A DNA stretch of 64,000 nt, from contig CM064509.1 in the NCBI GenBank assembly GCA_032716605.1, positions 46,643,120 to 46,707,119 on the forward strand, read 5' to 3'. Shown one piece after another: positions 22,872 through 33,907 of this stretch. The number at the start of each line of letters is the position of its first letter. The first letter of the stretch is position 1. The DNA comes from Paralithodes platypus. Lineage: Eukaryota; Arthropoda; Malacostraca; Decapoda; Lithodidae. Under the pieces are notes generated by a model. It had not been told where the DNA came from. It worked only from the letters and a program-made list of their open reading frames with translations, and did no database searches. Position numbers and translations under genes: made by a program.

Positions 22872-23184
22872 TATAAGACCCTTGACTAAGTTCTTCATAT
22901 CTAACAGAAAGCTCCTCATAGTACCACACACTGTTGCGACACAAGGCACTATATATAAACAAAAATAAAGACTGTTGCGCTCCACCGAGCAAGTTCAACT
23001 AACTTAGCGACAATAAGCGAAAACATTCAACTTAGATACTGCTACAACATCTTATACAAAATTCTACACGTTATAAAAATAAAGAGTTTTTATAAGGATT
23101 TTGCTTTTTTAATTTGTTTTTTTTCGGCTGAACTACAGTGACAGCCTATTTTCCTCCACACTCAACCCTCAATCCTGTGGCAGT
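22872..23184. other. Gypsy-2 untranslated 3' internal region
   Basis: About 310 bp between the pol stop and the polypurine tract. AT-rich with a T run near 23100. No frame or motif is supported. Confidence 0.6.
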
Positions 23185-26100
23185 CTAACCAACATCATCC
23201 ACCCTTGATAGACAATCCGCTATCATGTTATCAGAACCGGCAATATGGCGTATGTCCAGATTATACACCTGAAGCATGAGTGAACACCTGGTCAGCCTCA
23301 TATTCCGGTTATGAAACTGATTCAAGAATTTCAGAGGGTGATGATCGGTATAAACCACTACGACTGGTCCAAAAGCAGGAACATATACATCGAAGTGGCT
23401 GAGCGCCAGCACTATCGCCAGGAGTACTTTTTCAATTACAGAGTAATTCCTTTGTGCACTATTGAATTTTTTACTGTAAAAACTGACTGGATGTTCGATA
23501 CCTTCATCATCTGTCTGTAATAAGACAGCCCCAGCCCCTACGCCACTGGCATCAGTCGCCAGCTGAAAAGGTCTGCTGAAGTCCGGGGCCCTGAGTATGG
23601 GGTGGGTACATAACAGGTGTTTCACCAAGGAAAACGCCTCTGCACACTCAGGAGACCACCGGAACTTCTTGTCCTTAGCTAATAAGTCAGTTATAGATGC
23701 AAGTACAGTCGAATAGCCTTTGATGAAGCGTCTATAATAGCCTATCATACCTAGAAACCGCATGATTTGTTTCTTAGTCGTAGGCTGGGGAAACTGATCG
23801 ATGGCTTTGATCTTTGTCTGTGGAGGGCACACCTGACCCATCCCCACCTCGAACCCCAGGTACAAAACTGTGGCTTTGACAAAATCGCACTTACCCAGGT
23901 TTACCACCAAACCTGCTTCATTCAGTTTATTAAAAAGCTGTCCGATGTGAGCACAGTGACAGTTAAAATCATCGTCGTATATTATGACATCATCTAGGTA
24001 CACCGTACAGTTGGGAATGTCGGCTACAATGTCATTCATTAATTTCTGAAACGTTGCAGGGGCATTTTTCAGCCCGTATGGCATAACATGGCAACGATAT
24101 GTGGCACCGTCCACCACAAACCCACACACCTCTCGCGCTCGCTCAGACAAGGGCACTTGCCAATAACCCTTAACAAGGTCTATCTTAGTGAGGAACTTGG
24201 CTTTTCCTATCTTATCCACACTGTCGTCCACGCGAGGGAGAGGGTAGGCATTTGTGGGGGTTAAACCATTCAACCTGCGGAAATCTATACAAAACCGCAC
24301 CTTGCCATATGGTTTGGGCTGCAGTGTGACGGGGGAAGTCCACCTTACTGCACCCTCAGAAATCAGCACACGTTTCAGCATATAATCCAGCTCTTCCCTA
24401 AGTGCTGGTAATTTAATAGGGGGAACACGGTATGGCACTGATTTAAAGGGCGGGTGGTCCCCAACATCGACATCGTGCACCGCTTGAGTAGTGAGGCCAG
24501 GATGCTTCGCGAAAACAGCTGGGTTTGAATCAAACAAGTGCTGCACAGCTACACGCTGTTGTTCAGGCAGGTGAAATATCAACTCGTGAGCCACTTGTCT
24601 AGAATTCCCCGCCCATTGATCCGCGGAAACATGACAATCCGAATTATCCTCCCCCGCAGCTTGACTGTCCCTTCCTCCTTCTCCACCACGATCGCTGCAG
24701 ATCAACACCGGGACAGTGAGAAGCTCGGAGGGGCGCCTCACATACTCTTTCATCAGATTTACATGGCAAAGTTGGTTCTTTTTCTTACGATCAGGAGTAG
24801 CTACTAAATAGTCGAGATCAGAAACCTTCCTTACAACCCGATACGGACCAGAATACTTGGCAGACAAGGGGTGTCCCACCAGAGGCAGTAGTATCAGTAC
24901 CTCCTGATCTACTTCAAACTCCCTCAGCTTCACCTTCTGGTCGTATCTGTCCTTCATCTGAGCTTGTGAACTCTTAAGGTTCCGACCTGCTACCTCCAAG
25001 CTCTTTAGCATTCTCTCACGGCTTTCAACTACATACTTTAGAAGCGAGCATGGCTTTGTGACTCCCTCCCAGATCTCCTTGACTATGTGGAGGGGCCCCC
25101 TGGCCCTGTGTCCAAAAACCAACTCATTCGGGCTAAATCCCAAGCTCTCCCCAGGTACTTCTCTCGCAGCAAATAAAATGTATGGGAGACCTAGATCCCA
25201 GTCCTTCCCATTTTCCATGCAATAACACCGCAACATACTCTTGAGAGTCGAGTGCCACCTTTCCAAAACTCCCTGACTCTTGGGATGGTAGGCAGATGAC
25301 ACCACAGACACAATCCAATGTTGCTGCATGGTCTGCTTAAACAGAGCAGAAGTAAAATTGGATCCCTGATCAGACTGGATCTCCTGAGGGTAGCCATAAC
25401 GAGAGAAATAGACAAGTAGGTTTTTGACAACAGTCTTAGCCATCCCGTTGCGCATGGGGTAAACATCTGGATACCGTGTTGCTACATCCATTACAGTTAG
25501 TACAAATTTATTGCCGGCACTAGTGGGGGGCAATGGGCCAACCATATCGATAACTACTTTGCTGAAGGGCGGCCCAATGACAGGGATGGGTTGTAACGGG
25601 GCTCTCGGGATGACCTGATTGGGTTTCCCAACAACTTGACAAGTGTGACACTGCGACACCCATGACACGACACTCGCCTTTAACCCAGGCCACCAGAAAA
25701 GCTTGCTCAGAGCTGCCTCCGTCTTACGTGCCCCCAGGTGCCCTGCCAAAGGCACATCATGAGCTAATCTCAATAAGCTCTCACGGCACACCCTCGGTAC
25801 TACTAACTGGTCCACTAATCCTGATCCGCCATCCCACTTTTTCTTGGGATCCTGATGTCTCCGATAAAAGATCCCCTCGGACAAGAAAAAATCACCAGGC
25901 TGCGCATCCCCATCGCTCTCCAGTTCGATAACACAATTACCACACGCCCTGACTTCAGGATCTTCCAGCTGCAAGGAACATATATCAGCAGGTGCGAGAT
26001 TATCCAAGTTCATCTTAAATAATTTATTTCCACCTCCAATGTCCCGCTGAGCCATCCTTTCCTCACGCTGCGCATAACGATGCTGTCGCAGAGTCTCTTC

Positions 26101-26844
26101 CTGCCCTGCACCTGCACTAGTGGTGACAGGCCCCGGGGCCTCTACAGACTCTAACATAGGTGCCAATAATGAGTCACCAAGAAACACTGCTGGCTCAAAA
26201 CTCTCCAATTGACCAACACTTCCCGTTTTCTTGTGACCTTTCCTCCGCGGTTTGATAGACTGAGGTGGTGGCTGCAAGGCTCCGGATGTCTGAGAACGCA
26301 TCACATCACACGCCATGGTTTGTACGCTACACTTCTCAACCCACTCCTGTTCCTCCCTACTAACGTCGGCCGCCTTCTCGGCAACGACCAAGGGTGAAAC
26401 CTTAGAAGCAGGCACCGCAAAGTCGTTGCCGAGGAGGAGGTCGACGCCCCCAACAGGCAAGTTCTCTACAATTCCGACATCCAGCTCCTTCGCCACACCA
26501 CCCACCTCCATCCTCACCAGCGGGTAGGACTTCGTAGCATTGATCCCCTGAACTACCACCACCCGAGCAGCGTTAATCGGCCTACCACTAAAGTTCTTTA
26601 ACAAGGTCTGAAAAGCCCCCGTATCACGCAATAGCTTAACTCCTCGCCTTTCGCCAGCCCACCTCACAAAACCATGCCCTCTATGACCCCTAAAGACATC
26701 GCGGACAGGGTTCGAGCCTTCCGGACTCTTGAACACAGGCTGTGTCCCAACCTCTGACGAACTACCCTTGGCAGACTCAGAAGATATAGGCGACACCCCT
26801 AAGCTGCGGACCAATGACACAACCTTGTTTGGTGGCTTATTCGG
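23185..26844 (-). CDS. pol: Gypsy-2 pol: protease-integrase-RT-RNase H
   Basis: Frame open from just after a TGA at 26845-26847 to a stop at 23185; about 1211 codons from the GTG at 26820. No ATG is expected because it continues the gag frame. Order, numbered from 26820: a protease-like LLRDTGAFQTLL near residue 60; an integrase zinc finger (LAHDVPLAGHLG...CHTCQ) about 340-395; the integrase core with VIDMVGPLP (about 423), QSDQGSNFTS (about 485) and LERWHS (about 520); a GPY/F-like AKYSGPYRVVRKV about 655; RT with VRFCIDFRRLN (about 834) and the catalytic VYLDDVII (about 940); RNase H with ATDASGVGAG (about 1088) and YTDHHPLKFL (about 1159). Integrase upstream of RT is the Gmr1/copia-like order. 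All catalytic residues I can see are intact. Confidence 0.9.
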   Translation of the reverse strand, partial: PNKPPNKVVSLVRSLGVSPISSESAKGSSSEVGTQPVFKSPEGSNPVRDVFRGHRGHGFVRWAGERRGVKLLRDTGAFQTLLKNFSGRPINAARVVVVQGINATKSYPLVRMEVGGVAKELDVGIVENLPVGGVDLLLGNDFAVPASKVSPLVVAEKAADVSREEQEWVEKCSVQTMACDVMRSQTSGALQPPPQSIKPRRKGHKKTGSVGQLESFEPAVFLGDSLLAPMLESVEAPGPVTTSAGAGQEETLRQHRYAQREERMAQRDIGGGNKLFKMNLDNLAPADICSLQLEDPEVRACGNCVIELESDGDAQPGDFFLSEGIFYRRHQDPKKKWDGGSGLVDQLVVPRVCRESLLRLAHDVPLAGHLGARKTEAALSKLFWWPGLKASVVSWVSQCHTCQVVGKPNQVIPRAPLQPIPVIGPPFSKVVIDMVGPLPPTSAGNKFVLTVMDVATRYPDVYPMRNGMAKTVVKNLLVYFSRYGYPQEIQSDQGSNFTSALFKQTMQQHWIVSVVSSAYHPKSQGVLERWHSTLKSMLRCYCMENGKDWDLGLPYILFAAREVPGESLGFSPNELVFGHRARGPLHIVKEIWEGVTKPCSLLKYVVESRERMLKSLEVAGRNLKSSQAQMKDRYDQKVKLREFEVDQEVLILLPLVGHPLSAKYSGPYRVVRKVSDLDYLVATPDRKKKNQLCHVNLMKEYVRRPSELLTVPVLICSDRGGEGGRDSQAAGEDNSDCHVSADQWAGNSRQVAHELIFHLPEQQRVAVQHLFDSNPAVFAKHPGLTTQAVHDVDVGDHPPFKSVPYRVPPIKLPALREELDYMLKRVLISEGAVRWTSPVTLQPKPYGKVRFCIDFRRLNGLTPTNAYPLPRVDDSVDKIGKAKFLTKIDLVKGYWQVPLSERAREVCGFVVDGATYRCHVMPYGLKNAPATFQKLMNDIVADIPNCTVYLDDVIIYDDDFNCHCAHIGQLFNKLNEAGLVVNLGKCDFVKATVLYLGFEVGMGQVCPPQTKIKAIDQFPQPTTKKQIMRFLGMIGYYRRFIKGYSTVLASITDLLAKDKKFRWSPECAEAFSLVKHLLCTHPILRAPDFSRPFQLATDASGVGAGAVLLQTDDEGIEHPVSFYSKKFNSAQRNYSVIEKVLLAIVLALSHFDVYVPAFGPVVVVYTDHHPLKFLNQFHNRNMRLTRCSLMLQVYNLDIRHIAGSDNMIADCLSRVDDVG

Positions 26845-28273
26845 TCAAGCATTTGCAAAGTGACCCTCCTTGTGACATGCAAAGCACTCTTTACTCTTTG
26901 GTGTCCCTTGGGAGTGGGAGGTACCATTAGACTTCTTATACGGGACGGTATTTGGTTTATGTTCAGTTTTATTGTCAGTGCTAGATGGTTTTGTGTATTT
27001 ATGTGTATCAAAATTCTTGGGAGGGGGAGGGGTACGATCCTTTGCACCCGACTCACTCCTAGCTGCTGCTCCGCACCCTCGAATTAATGACAGTCGGAGG
27101 TCAGCCATTTCTGCTGCCTCCTGGAGAGTTCTAGGTTTGTTTTCCTTTATATTTAATGTTAAGTCCCCGCCTGTGCACTTAAAGAACTGCTCCAAGAGAA
27201 CCAGCTCAAAAGTAGCTGCCCTCTCAGAACGCAGCCAATGTCGTAGTGCATCAGACAAGTCTCTAGGAAGGTACTATCCTTGCCCTTAGTAACACCCCGA
27301 AACTTCAAGCGGTAAGTTTCTGGTTGTAACTCATAGGCCCGTAGCACAGCCTTCTTTAGCTCATCATAAACTACACAGGACTCTAAAGGTAGTGCATCAT
27401 ACGCTTTTAGCCCCTTTCCTAGGAGTCTTGATGAAACTAATGCTGCCCACTTTTCCTGAGGCCACTGGTGTTCCTGACACTTCTTCTCAAATCGCATAAA
27501 AAACTCAGTCACACCTAATTCATCGAACACAGGAACTAGTTTAAGCAGGTGCGACAATGATTGGTCCCGATGTCTGTTACCTCCCCCAATATTTCGCCCT
27601 GTTACCTCCACTCGAGATCTCTCCAGCTCCCGGTCAGCCCGATACCTAGTAGACTCTGCCTGCAGTTCAGCCTCTCGTATAGCTGTTCTCTCTGCGGCCT
27701 CAGCCTGAGCTCTAGCAACCTCAGCCTGCACACTAGCCTGTCTCTCGGCAGCCTCAACCTGAACTCTAGCCTGTCTTTCGGTAGCCTCAACCTGCGCTCT
27801 AACCTCAACCTTGGCCATCTCAAGCCGAAACAACAAATCTGGAGTCAACCCTTGAGGAGGGGAAGGTGCATTTAATGGAGAGGGTCCCTGTGATTGAATT
27901 CCACACTGCCATTGACCATCAACTTGGGGGTACTAAATTCAGGCACCCTGACGTTTGATATGGGGGTAGAGTGGAGGGGGGGCTGGGGACTGGGGCCCCC
28001 AGTCGCCTCTCCACCCAGGTCTCTCCCTTCTAAACCCAATATCAAAGTCCTCAGCTGATCTTTCCTCATGCCACTTAAACCCTGGTGACCCTGAAGACCT
28101 GCCACACACTTTAAGCCATACTTATTCAGCTTCAACACCCTGTCAGCGATAAGGGGCACCTCTAAAAATCTTCTAGCACCCTCCTCGCTATCGACTAGCC
28201 ACTCCACAGGTCTTTCTCCCTCCGAGCCCGTATCGTGACCTGACCCATCACTGTGTTCTGATGTATTAGACAT
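26845..28273 (-). pseudogene. gag: Gypsy-2 gag (two frameshifts and a nonsense codon)
   Basis: Starts at ATG 28273 (MSNTSEHSDGSGHD). A first frame runs to 27872, a second holds an Ala/Glu/Gln coiled-coil-like repeat (about 27815-27620) and a capsid region with LVPVFDELGVTEFFMRFEKK and WPQEKWAALVSSRLLGKG, and a third frame resumes at about 27258 with LRHWLRSERAATFELVLLEQF. The capsid resembles SCAN-like capsids of vertebrate Gypsy elements. Gag ends in a CX2CX4HX4C zinc knuckle (CFACHKEGHFANA) whose final Cys codon is TGA. Frame changes lie near 27895 and 27262. The role is particle assembly and RNA packaging. Confidence 0.82.
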
Positions 28274-28467
28274 GCTTGTGTACTGCAGTAATTATCACGG
28301 TTATAGAATGTGCCTTATCTCCTATGAAAGTATGTATATACTAATGTTATTTAAAGTCTTTAATGTGTTATATTGGTGGCTCCAAAAAAAACTCTATGTC
28401 CACTGTATTCCTCTAATCATAAGGAATCTCAAAACAAATGACCACTATATTCCTCTGTTCAGTAAAT

Positions 28468-28484
28468 CCTATGCAAGGTCGCCA
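28468..28484 (-). other. Gypsy-2 primer-binding site
   Basis: Minus strand TGGCGACCTTGCATAGG two bases after the LTR end ...GTAACA. The TGGCGACC start resembles the tRNA-Arg-type site of several insect Gypsy elements. Confidence 0.75.
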
Positions 28485-28486
28485 TT

Positions 28487-30384
28487 TGTTACGTCCTGGG
28501 ATATATAAACACTGGGCTCTTTCTATTGGACTAGGTATGCGGCAACAAGCAACAACGGAAAACGCTAGATCCAACCCTTATCTATAAACCCAGGCAACAA
28601 ACCACCCTAAACCGTCAAGAGTCCTGCCTGGACAACAAGGTATCCTATGACTCGGTTACAGGGTGCACGCACTATAGACTGCTGATAGTCAAGCAGGCTA
28701 TATAAAAGATCACACAATTAAGTTGACTTAAAGCTTCAAGGAAAAGATAGATAACGGAATTAAATTGCAGAAACAATTTAATAACAAACTAGAAGAAAGT
28801 ACATTTAATATTACGTTAATTAATACAACTAATCACCCCTGCGTGAAAGAAGGTGAAAGCAAACAGTCCTCAAAACATCGTACAGGTAGACAAGATGCAG
28901 GTTTCTAAACTGCATGCGGCTACTGTAGGATCTGATGCTTAGCAAAGAAAGTAAGTTACGGATTTAGAGAACTCTTAACTCATAAGCAGGAATAAATACT
29001 AGTGATAGGACCTACAGTGTATAATGGCATAGGTATAATTAAATAAAGGCAGCAACTCACAACATAACCACATACAGGTATGCTTCTCACTCTTAGTCAG
29101 GCAAGCCTGCTCGGACAGAGTCTCTAAGCCACACCCTGACTCACAATGCTCACAAAAACGGTAAACTGTGGCACAATAACAAGCATACAGAAATAATAAA
29201 CCCCTAGCTGTTAATCTGCCAGGCGGCAGAGGTCTAGCCGGAAGGATATAGGCTTCGGATACCCGGGCTGAGCCACCTGCTCTAACCTAGGGACGTTCCC
29301 AAGTCTGTGCGCCAAATTACTCTAATTGAAAGGGTGCTCTCTTGAGAGACTCAGATCGCAAGTATCTGACTCTCTCCTGGCGACCCTAAAACAAAAGCAA
29401 GACGTGCTAGCGCAGTGCTGAGTGGACTAGGCAAGGGCCCTCACACAACACAACGCTAGACACACAGGGACACAGACAAGAAAATGCCCCCAGACTCCCA
29501 CGGGTATCCTAGTAAAGTCGTGCGGGTCCACAGGACTCGCACCAGCAGACTTAACTTAAAGGATCGCAAAAAACCTCCCCTCCGGTCTAGCCCCTGCTAA
29601 CCTGACACAAGAACACACTAACAAGCATGAAACCACCAAATATGAGACAACAAAAAAGCTTCCTAGGTCTCATTAACAATTAAATCTCTGCATAAGGCCC
29701 AAAATCCTATCTAGTTATCTGAGAGCTCGTCGTTAATACAATAATAGATATAAGGTCTATCAAGGGGATGGGATAATTAAATAGATTGGTGAAGTAGTGG
29801 AAAGAAGATATACAAAGTAAGAGAGAAAGTTTCTAAGTGGGGTTGAGAGGGATAGATATCAAGGGGGTCCGAAGGGTACGACAGTGAGATGAGCTCTGAG
29901 TCTTGAATATGTCTGGACCCCACCCTAGGCATGCAAAATACATCCCATGCTTGGCAACACTCAACACAGTTGCCGGGTAAAAATCCGCTACCCCGAGCAT
30001 GAGTCGAAAATAAGCCTAACGTTGCAATCAGATGCACGTGGCAACATCAGGCTCGTCCCAAGCTGGACTCTCCGCGCGAAGCAACGTCCCCACAGCCGGT
30101 CTCTCTCTCCCGCTCGTCTCCTCCCACTCTCACTAGACTTACATCTTATATATTATAATGAAACAATCAACTATCGAGAATAAAATATACTAAGATGCGT
30201 TGGTTAAGAATAAGGGCAGGTACAAGCTGTGAAACAACATAAGAATGTCCCAGACATTAGTTACGTTGTCGTAGGATATATACTAAGGAAAAGCCTGCCG
30301 GTCGGCTGCCACCAGCCGGTTTCTAAACGGCTGGGCAGCCGACGCGCGCGCATGCCCGCACGTGGCTACTATGCAGGAGCGTCA
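28487..30384 (-). repeat. Gypsy-2 5' LTR
   Basis: 1898 bp, plus strand TGTTACG...GCGTCA. Pairs with 20962-22857 along its whole length. Followed by CGAG (30385-30388), the altered target duplication. A TATATAA-type element lies near its minus-strand 3' end. Frames inside are not conserved proteins. Confidence 0.93.
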
Positions 30385-31175
30385 CGAGAAAGTAGCTGGG
30401 CCATTACACAACCCAAAAGGCTACACGTTAAACTCGTAGAGGTGTCCTCCACTGGTCGAAAAGGCTGTCTTCTGCTCATATTCGGCTGTAATAGGAACTT
30501 GCCAATATCCGGCTTGCAGGTCAAGGGTGGTAAACCATTTTGAGCCGTGAAGAGAGTCCAGGGAGTCATCGATTCTAGGTAAAGGAGTTACGTCTTTAAT
30601 TGTGGCGTCATTTAGGCGTCGGTAGTCTACACCGAATCTGGTCGAGCCGTCTTTCTTTTTTACTAGGACGACTGGCGAGGACCAGGGGCTGACGGAGGGG
30701 GTGGCGATCCCGGCGTCCAACATTTCTTTGGCCTGTTGCTCTTCCTCTTGGCGTTGCACAGGATTTTTCTGCAGGAGGGCTGATGAAGGGGAGGTCCAGT
30801 GGTATAGATGAAATGTTCTTCCATGGTCGTTTTTCCGATCTCGGTGGAAGTTTGGCCGAATACATCACGGAATTCATGGAGTAATTTTTGCATTTGTTGG
30901 TGTTGGAGGTCAGTTAATGATTCAGGAATGTTGGGTAAGACAGGGGAAAAATCATCTTTTTCGTGAATGGGGGCAATTTCGTCGAATGTTTCAAGATCCC
31001 CTACAATGAGACCTCTAGGTAAGGTTAACTTTTCGTCCGAAATGTTAGCAATTAAAATGGAATTGTTATGGGAGGATAAAATAGCAGGCTGAATTCTACA
31101 CCGATCTTGGCCATTTGGAAGATCGGTGGGGGTTAAAATCATGGTAGGCTGAGGCATAGGTCGAATGGGACCCAT
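30385..31175 (-). pseudogene. Gypsy-1 B RT N-terminal half
   Basis: Holds LKKDG-type start SSPVVLVKKKDGSTRFGVDYRRLN and the FTTLDLQAGYWQVP block with the first catalytic Asp (about 30530). It stops at TAG (30421-30423), at the codon where related Gypsy RTs have Met in their MPFGLCN motif. Copy C has TAA at the same codon. One frameshift lies near 30750. The other RT half is at 20667-20961 across Gypsy-2. Confidence 0.82.
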
Positions 31176-31863
31176 TTTTGGTGTTGAGGGGGTATTTCTG
31201 TCTTCTCTTGGGTGATAGCAGTGCTGATAATAGTGGGTGGAGGCATAGATTGGGAAAAATGGTTGTTCTTGATAGGGGAAGACAATTTTTTAGGTTGAGA
31301 TGCTGAGTTTGAGGGGGAATTGTAATAGTGAATTGGCAGGGAGGGTTTGCGAAGGTACGAACCTACAGGCGTTTGATTGTTGCCTGTACGTAATCTAGAA
31401 TCAGGGTTGGCTTCAGTAGCATTGGAAATGGAAGATTTCTGGGTACAAGTAGGATCATCGTTGGCTTCAGTAGCATTAATCATGGAAGGTGTAGAGATAC
31501 TGTAAATTTATGTAATGTATGGTCAGGTTTGGCTTTAGTAGCATTGATCAGGGAAGAATTATGGGCAGAGTCAGGTAAAACAGGATTCTGGTGGGGTTCA
31601 GTAGCAATTAAGCAAAAAGGTTCTCTAGAATGAGTACTTCTTGGAGTTTGGTTTTTACATTCAGGGGCATTGAAAACACGGTCGTCGGCTCTCTGATCAT
31701 AGGCTAAGGAATTAGGGGTCATAGGGGTGGTAGAGGCACAGTTACGGGCAACAGGAACATGGTTAGTTTTACGGTTATCGCTGGCTGCCTTGTTGTTGGC
31801 GGTGCGAATGATTTGATTATTATGCTGGCATGTGGAGGTGGTGAAAACATGGGATGAGGGCAT
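31139..31863 (-). pseudogene. Gypsy-1 B protease-RT linker
   Basis: Two overlapping frames (31863-31480 and 31483-31139) rich in Asn, Ser, Pro and Gln, with three spaced NAT(E/K)A repeats (LINATKAKPD, MINATEANDD, ISNATEANPD). No catalytic domain recognised. The region is conserved in A, B and C and could be spacer protein or a dispensable insertion in pol. Confidence 0.55.
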
Positions 31864-31923
31864 GTTTATGTTAGCCAGTTTATTTTCCTTCCTTTGTTTG
31901 TTCAGACAAGGTGGCTGATGTTG

Positions 31924-32361
31924 TCATTGCACAGGGGGAGATTTGTTGGAGGGTTTCTGGGATTTGTTTTTGTTTTTGAAAGAGATCAGGCGTTGCCCAC
32001 AATCTACCTGGGCTTGGAGCTTTTGCAATAGGTCCAAACCTAGGTAGCCATCGTAGTGCTGACACTCTGAATGAAATACTACGAAGGAGTGATAACAATT
32101 AGCATGGGCAAAGGGGGTTGTCACGTGCAGGGGTCGAGTCTCACCTCGAATATGGAGAGGCGTATTTCCTGCACTTATCAGATTGGTGGTGGTGGACTGA
32201 AGATCACCGAATCTTTTCCTGTATTTTACATAAAAGGAGTTGAACAGACACGACCGGGCGGCGCCAGTGTCGATCAACAGCCGGACAGGAATGCCTTTGA
32301 TCTTGGCAAGATGATATATTGGGGGTGGTCTATCACTAGCAGACTCCCCCGCCGAAGCCAT
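31924..32361 (-). pseudogene. Gypsy-1 B aspartic protease
   Basis: Same retropepsin as in copy A, with LLIDTGAARS near residue 30 and YDGYLGLDLLQKL near residue 103. The frame is intact for 145 codons from ATG 32361, in the -1 frame relative to gag, whose acidic tail ends at about 32379. Confidence 0.82.
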
Positions 32362-32379
32362 CGTGGGCGGGGGAGGTCT

Positions 32380-33816
32380 TAAAAATCCTGAGGATCTACC
32401 TCTTCATCCTCCAGGATTTCGTCCTGCTCCTCTTCGTGGGAGATCTGAGCAATATGTTCTGCGTCAGAGGACTCTTCTAGTTCATCCTCTCTGAACCCTT
32501 CCTCATTGACAGATATGCGAGGTTGAGAGGGCCTACCGTACTTGGCGGAACCTCGAATGTGATGGAGGGGGCACCTTAAGTTGCATGCTGAGAAATCATA
32601 GGGGTTGATGAATACTAAAGTTTGTGGCTTACCTTGGTGACGGGGCTGATTTCTGGGGTATACTCGCTTTGGTTGATTAGGAGTGAATTTTGGTCTGCTG
32701 GGTTGATATTGTCCTTGATGGTAGTGTGCCTTTGGTGCTGGAGCTGTGTGCCGTTTAAAGATGGTCGGTTCCCCGGTTCTGTTGGATGGTTAAGGGTGTG
32801 TGGTAAACCTCTTGATGGCGGTTATTGCATTGATCTTGGGTTGCGTTGCGAAGATTTTTCTGATGGTTACGATATCTCGCTGAAAACCCACGTGGTCGTG
32901 CATGGCGAAGTTCTCTTGTACTGCGGATGGTAGAATTTGCACAAGATGCACTAATATATGTTGTTCCTGCAAAATTCTATTTAAAGCAGAAAAGCAGCCT
33001 TCACTCGTTGTGTGATGGTTGCTATGGTGGCATCTAGATCGCCTTCATATTTTATGTCCTTAACCCTTAATTAGCGGCTCACCACATAAGTCGAGTTAAA
33101 TAAAGCTGGACTATGTGGCGGCGCTCGACATAACTCGAGTGGCAATTTCAGCACGTAATGTTGCTGAGAGAGAGAGACAAGTGGTGGCAGGAGAGTAGCG
33201 AGCGTATGACTGCTCCAGACCACCGCGGCGAACCTACTGACACGAATCTCACCTCCCTCCTACCTCTCTCACTCGCTATATAAGGAATTGTATGGGGTAA
33301 AGTGCCTAATTACATGCTTTTTGCACTCGCGTTGCACGGTTATTGCAAGAAAACTAGCCATCATAAAAGGATCGTTATGGTGTCATTCGAAAGCTCTGTT
33401 TATGCCCTTTCAGGGATAGATACTTGTTTTACGTTCTGGGTCTTATTTAGGCATGAAATTGATCACGTAAACAGCCCTATTTTGGCTAAAAACACCCCGC
33501 TGGGCGGTACATATAAATAAACCGCATAGGCCGCTCTTAAGGTGTTAATGCGGGCATGGGCTTCAAAAACACCCAATGATGGCTTGATAGCCTCAATGAC
33601 CATAGGCTTAAACTGGTCCCAGGTGAGCGCAGGGGTTACCTGTCGGGCAACGAGGGAAACGGCTTTTCCGAAGTGCATTAAAAGGATGGCTATTTTTTCG
33701 CGGCCCATGGTATATGCTAGGTCTAACCCTGGTTTCACTATGTCCATGTAAATTTCAATTTCATATGTTTCTCCATCGTAATTGGGAATGGGAATGTGGG
33801 AGCGTGGAGAGGCCAT
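32380..33816 (-). pseudogene. Gypsy-1 B gag (split by MITE)
   Basis: Starts at ATG 33816 (MASPRSHIPIPNYDGETYE), is interrupted at 33548-33060 by the MITE, then resumes (32972 onward) through the basic Gln-rich region and Cys/His stretch to the acidic tail. Carries the same two gag-breaking changes as A and C. One codon change near the start (A to S) distinguishes it. Confidence 0.75.
33064..33544. mobile_element. 481-bp MITE with TTAA duplication (copy 2)
   Basis: Second copy of the MITE, in Gypsy-1 B gag. TTAA at 33060-33063 and 33545-33548; copies A and C have one TTAA at this site. Ends CCCTTAATTAGCGG and, minus strand, CACCTTAAGAGCGG. Diverged from copy 1 at many positions (for example 33283-33300), so the two insertions are independent and not recent duplicates of one another. 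Confidence 0.9.
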
Positions 33817-33889
33817 ATTTATGTTGGTATGTTATCTCTTATTGTTTCAAAGTATGTGAAATGTAATGAATTCTTCATTCCGAATCAAG

Positions 33890-33907
33890 ATCCACCGCTA
33901 GCCATCA
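33890..33907 (-). other. Gypsy-1 B primer-binding site
   Basis: Minus strand TGATGGCTAGCGGTGG next to the L2 end; one base differs from A and C. Confidence 0.65.

Larger units (their letters stand above)
20962..30384 (-). mobile_element. Gypsy-2, Gmr1-type LTR retrotransposon (9.4 kb)
   Basis: Complete element on the minus strand inserted in Gypsy-1 B RT. It has two LTRs of about 1.9 kb (20962-22857, 28487-30384), a tRNA-type primer-binding site (28468-28484) and a polypurine tract (22858-22871). Target duplication is GGAG (20958-20961) versus CGAG (30385-30388), one mismatch; copy C has the empty site. LTRs differ at only a small number of scattered positions, so the insertion is young relative to its host element. 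Pol is open for 1211 codons but gag carries two frameshifts and a stop. Pol domain order is protease-integrase-RT-RNase H, as in Gmr1-like elements. Confidence 0.92.
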
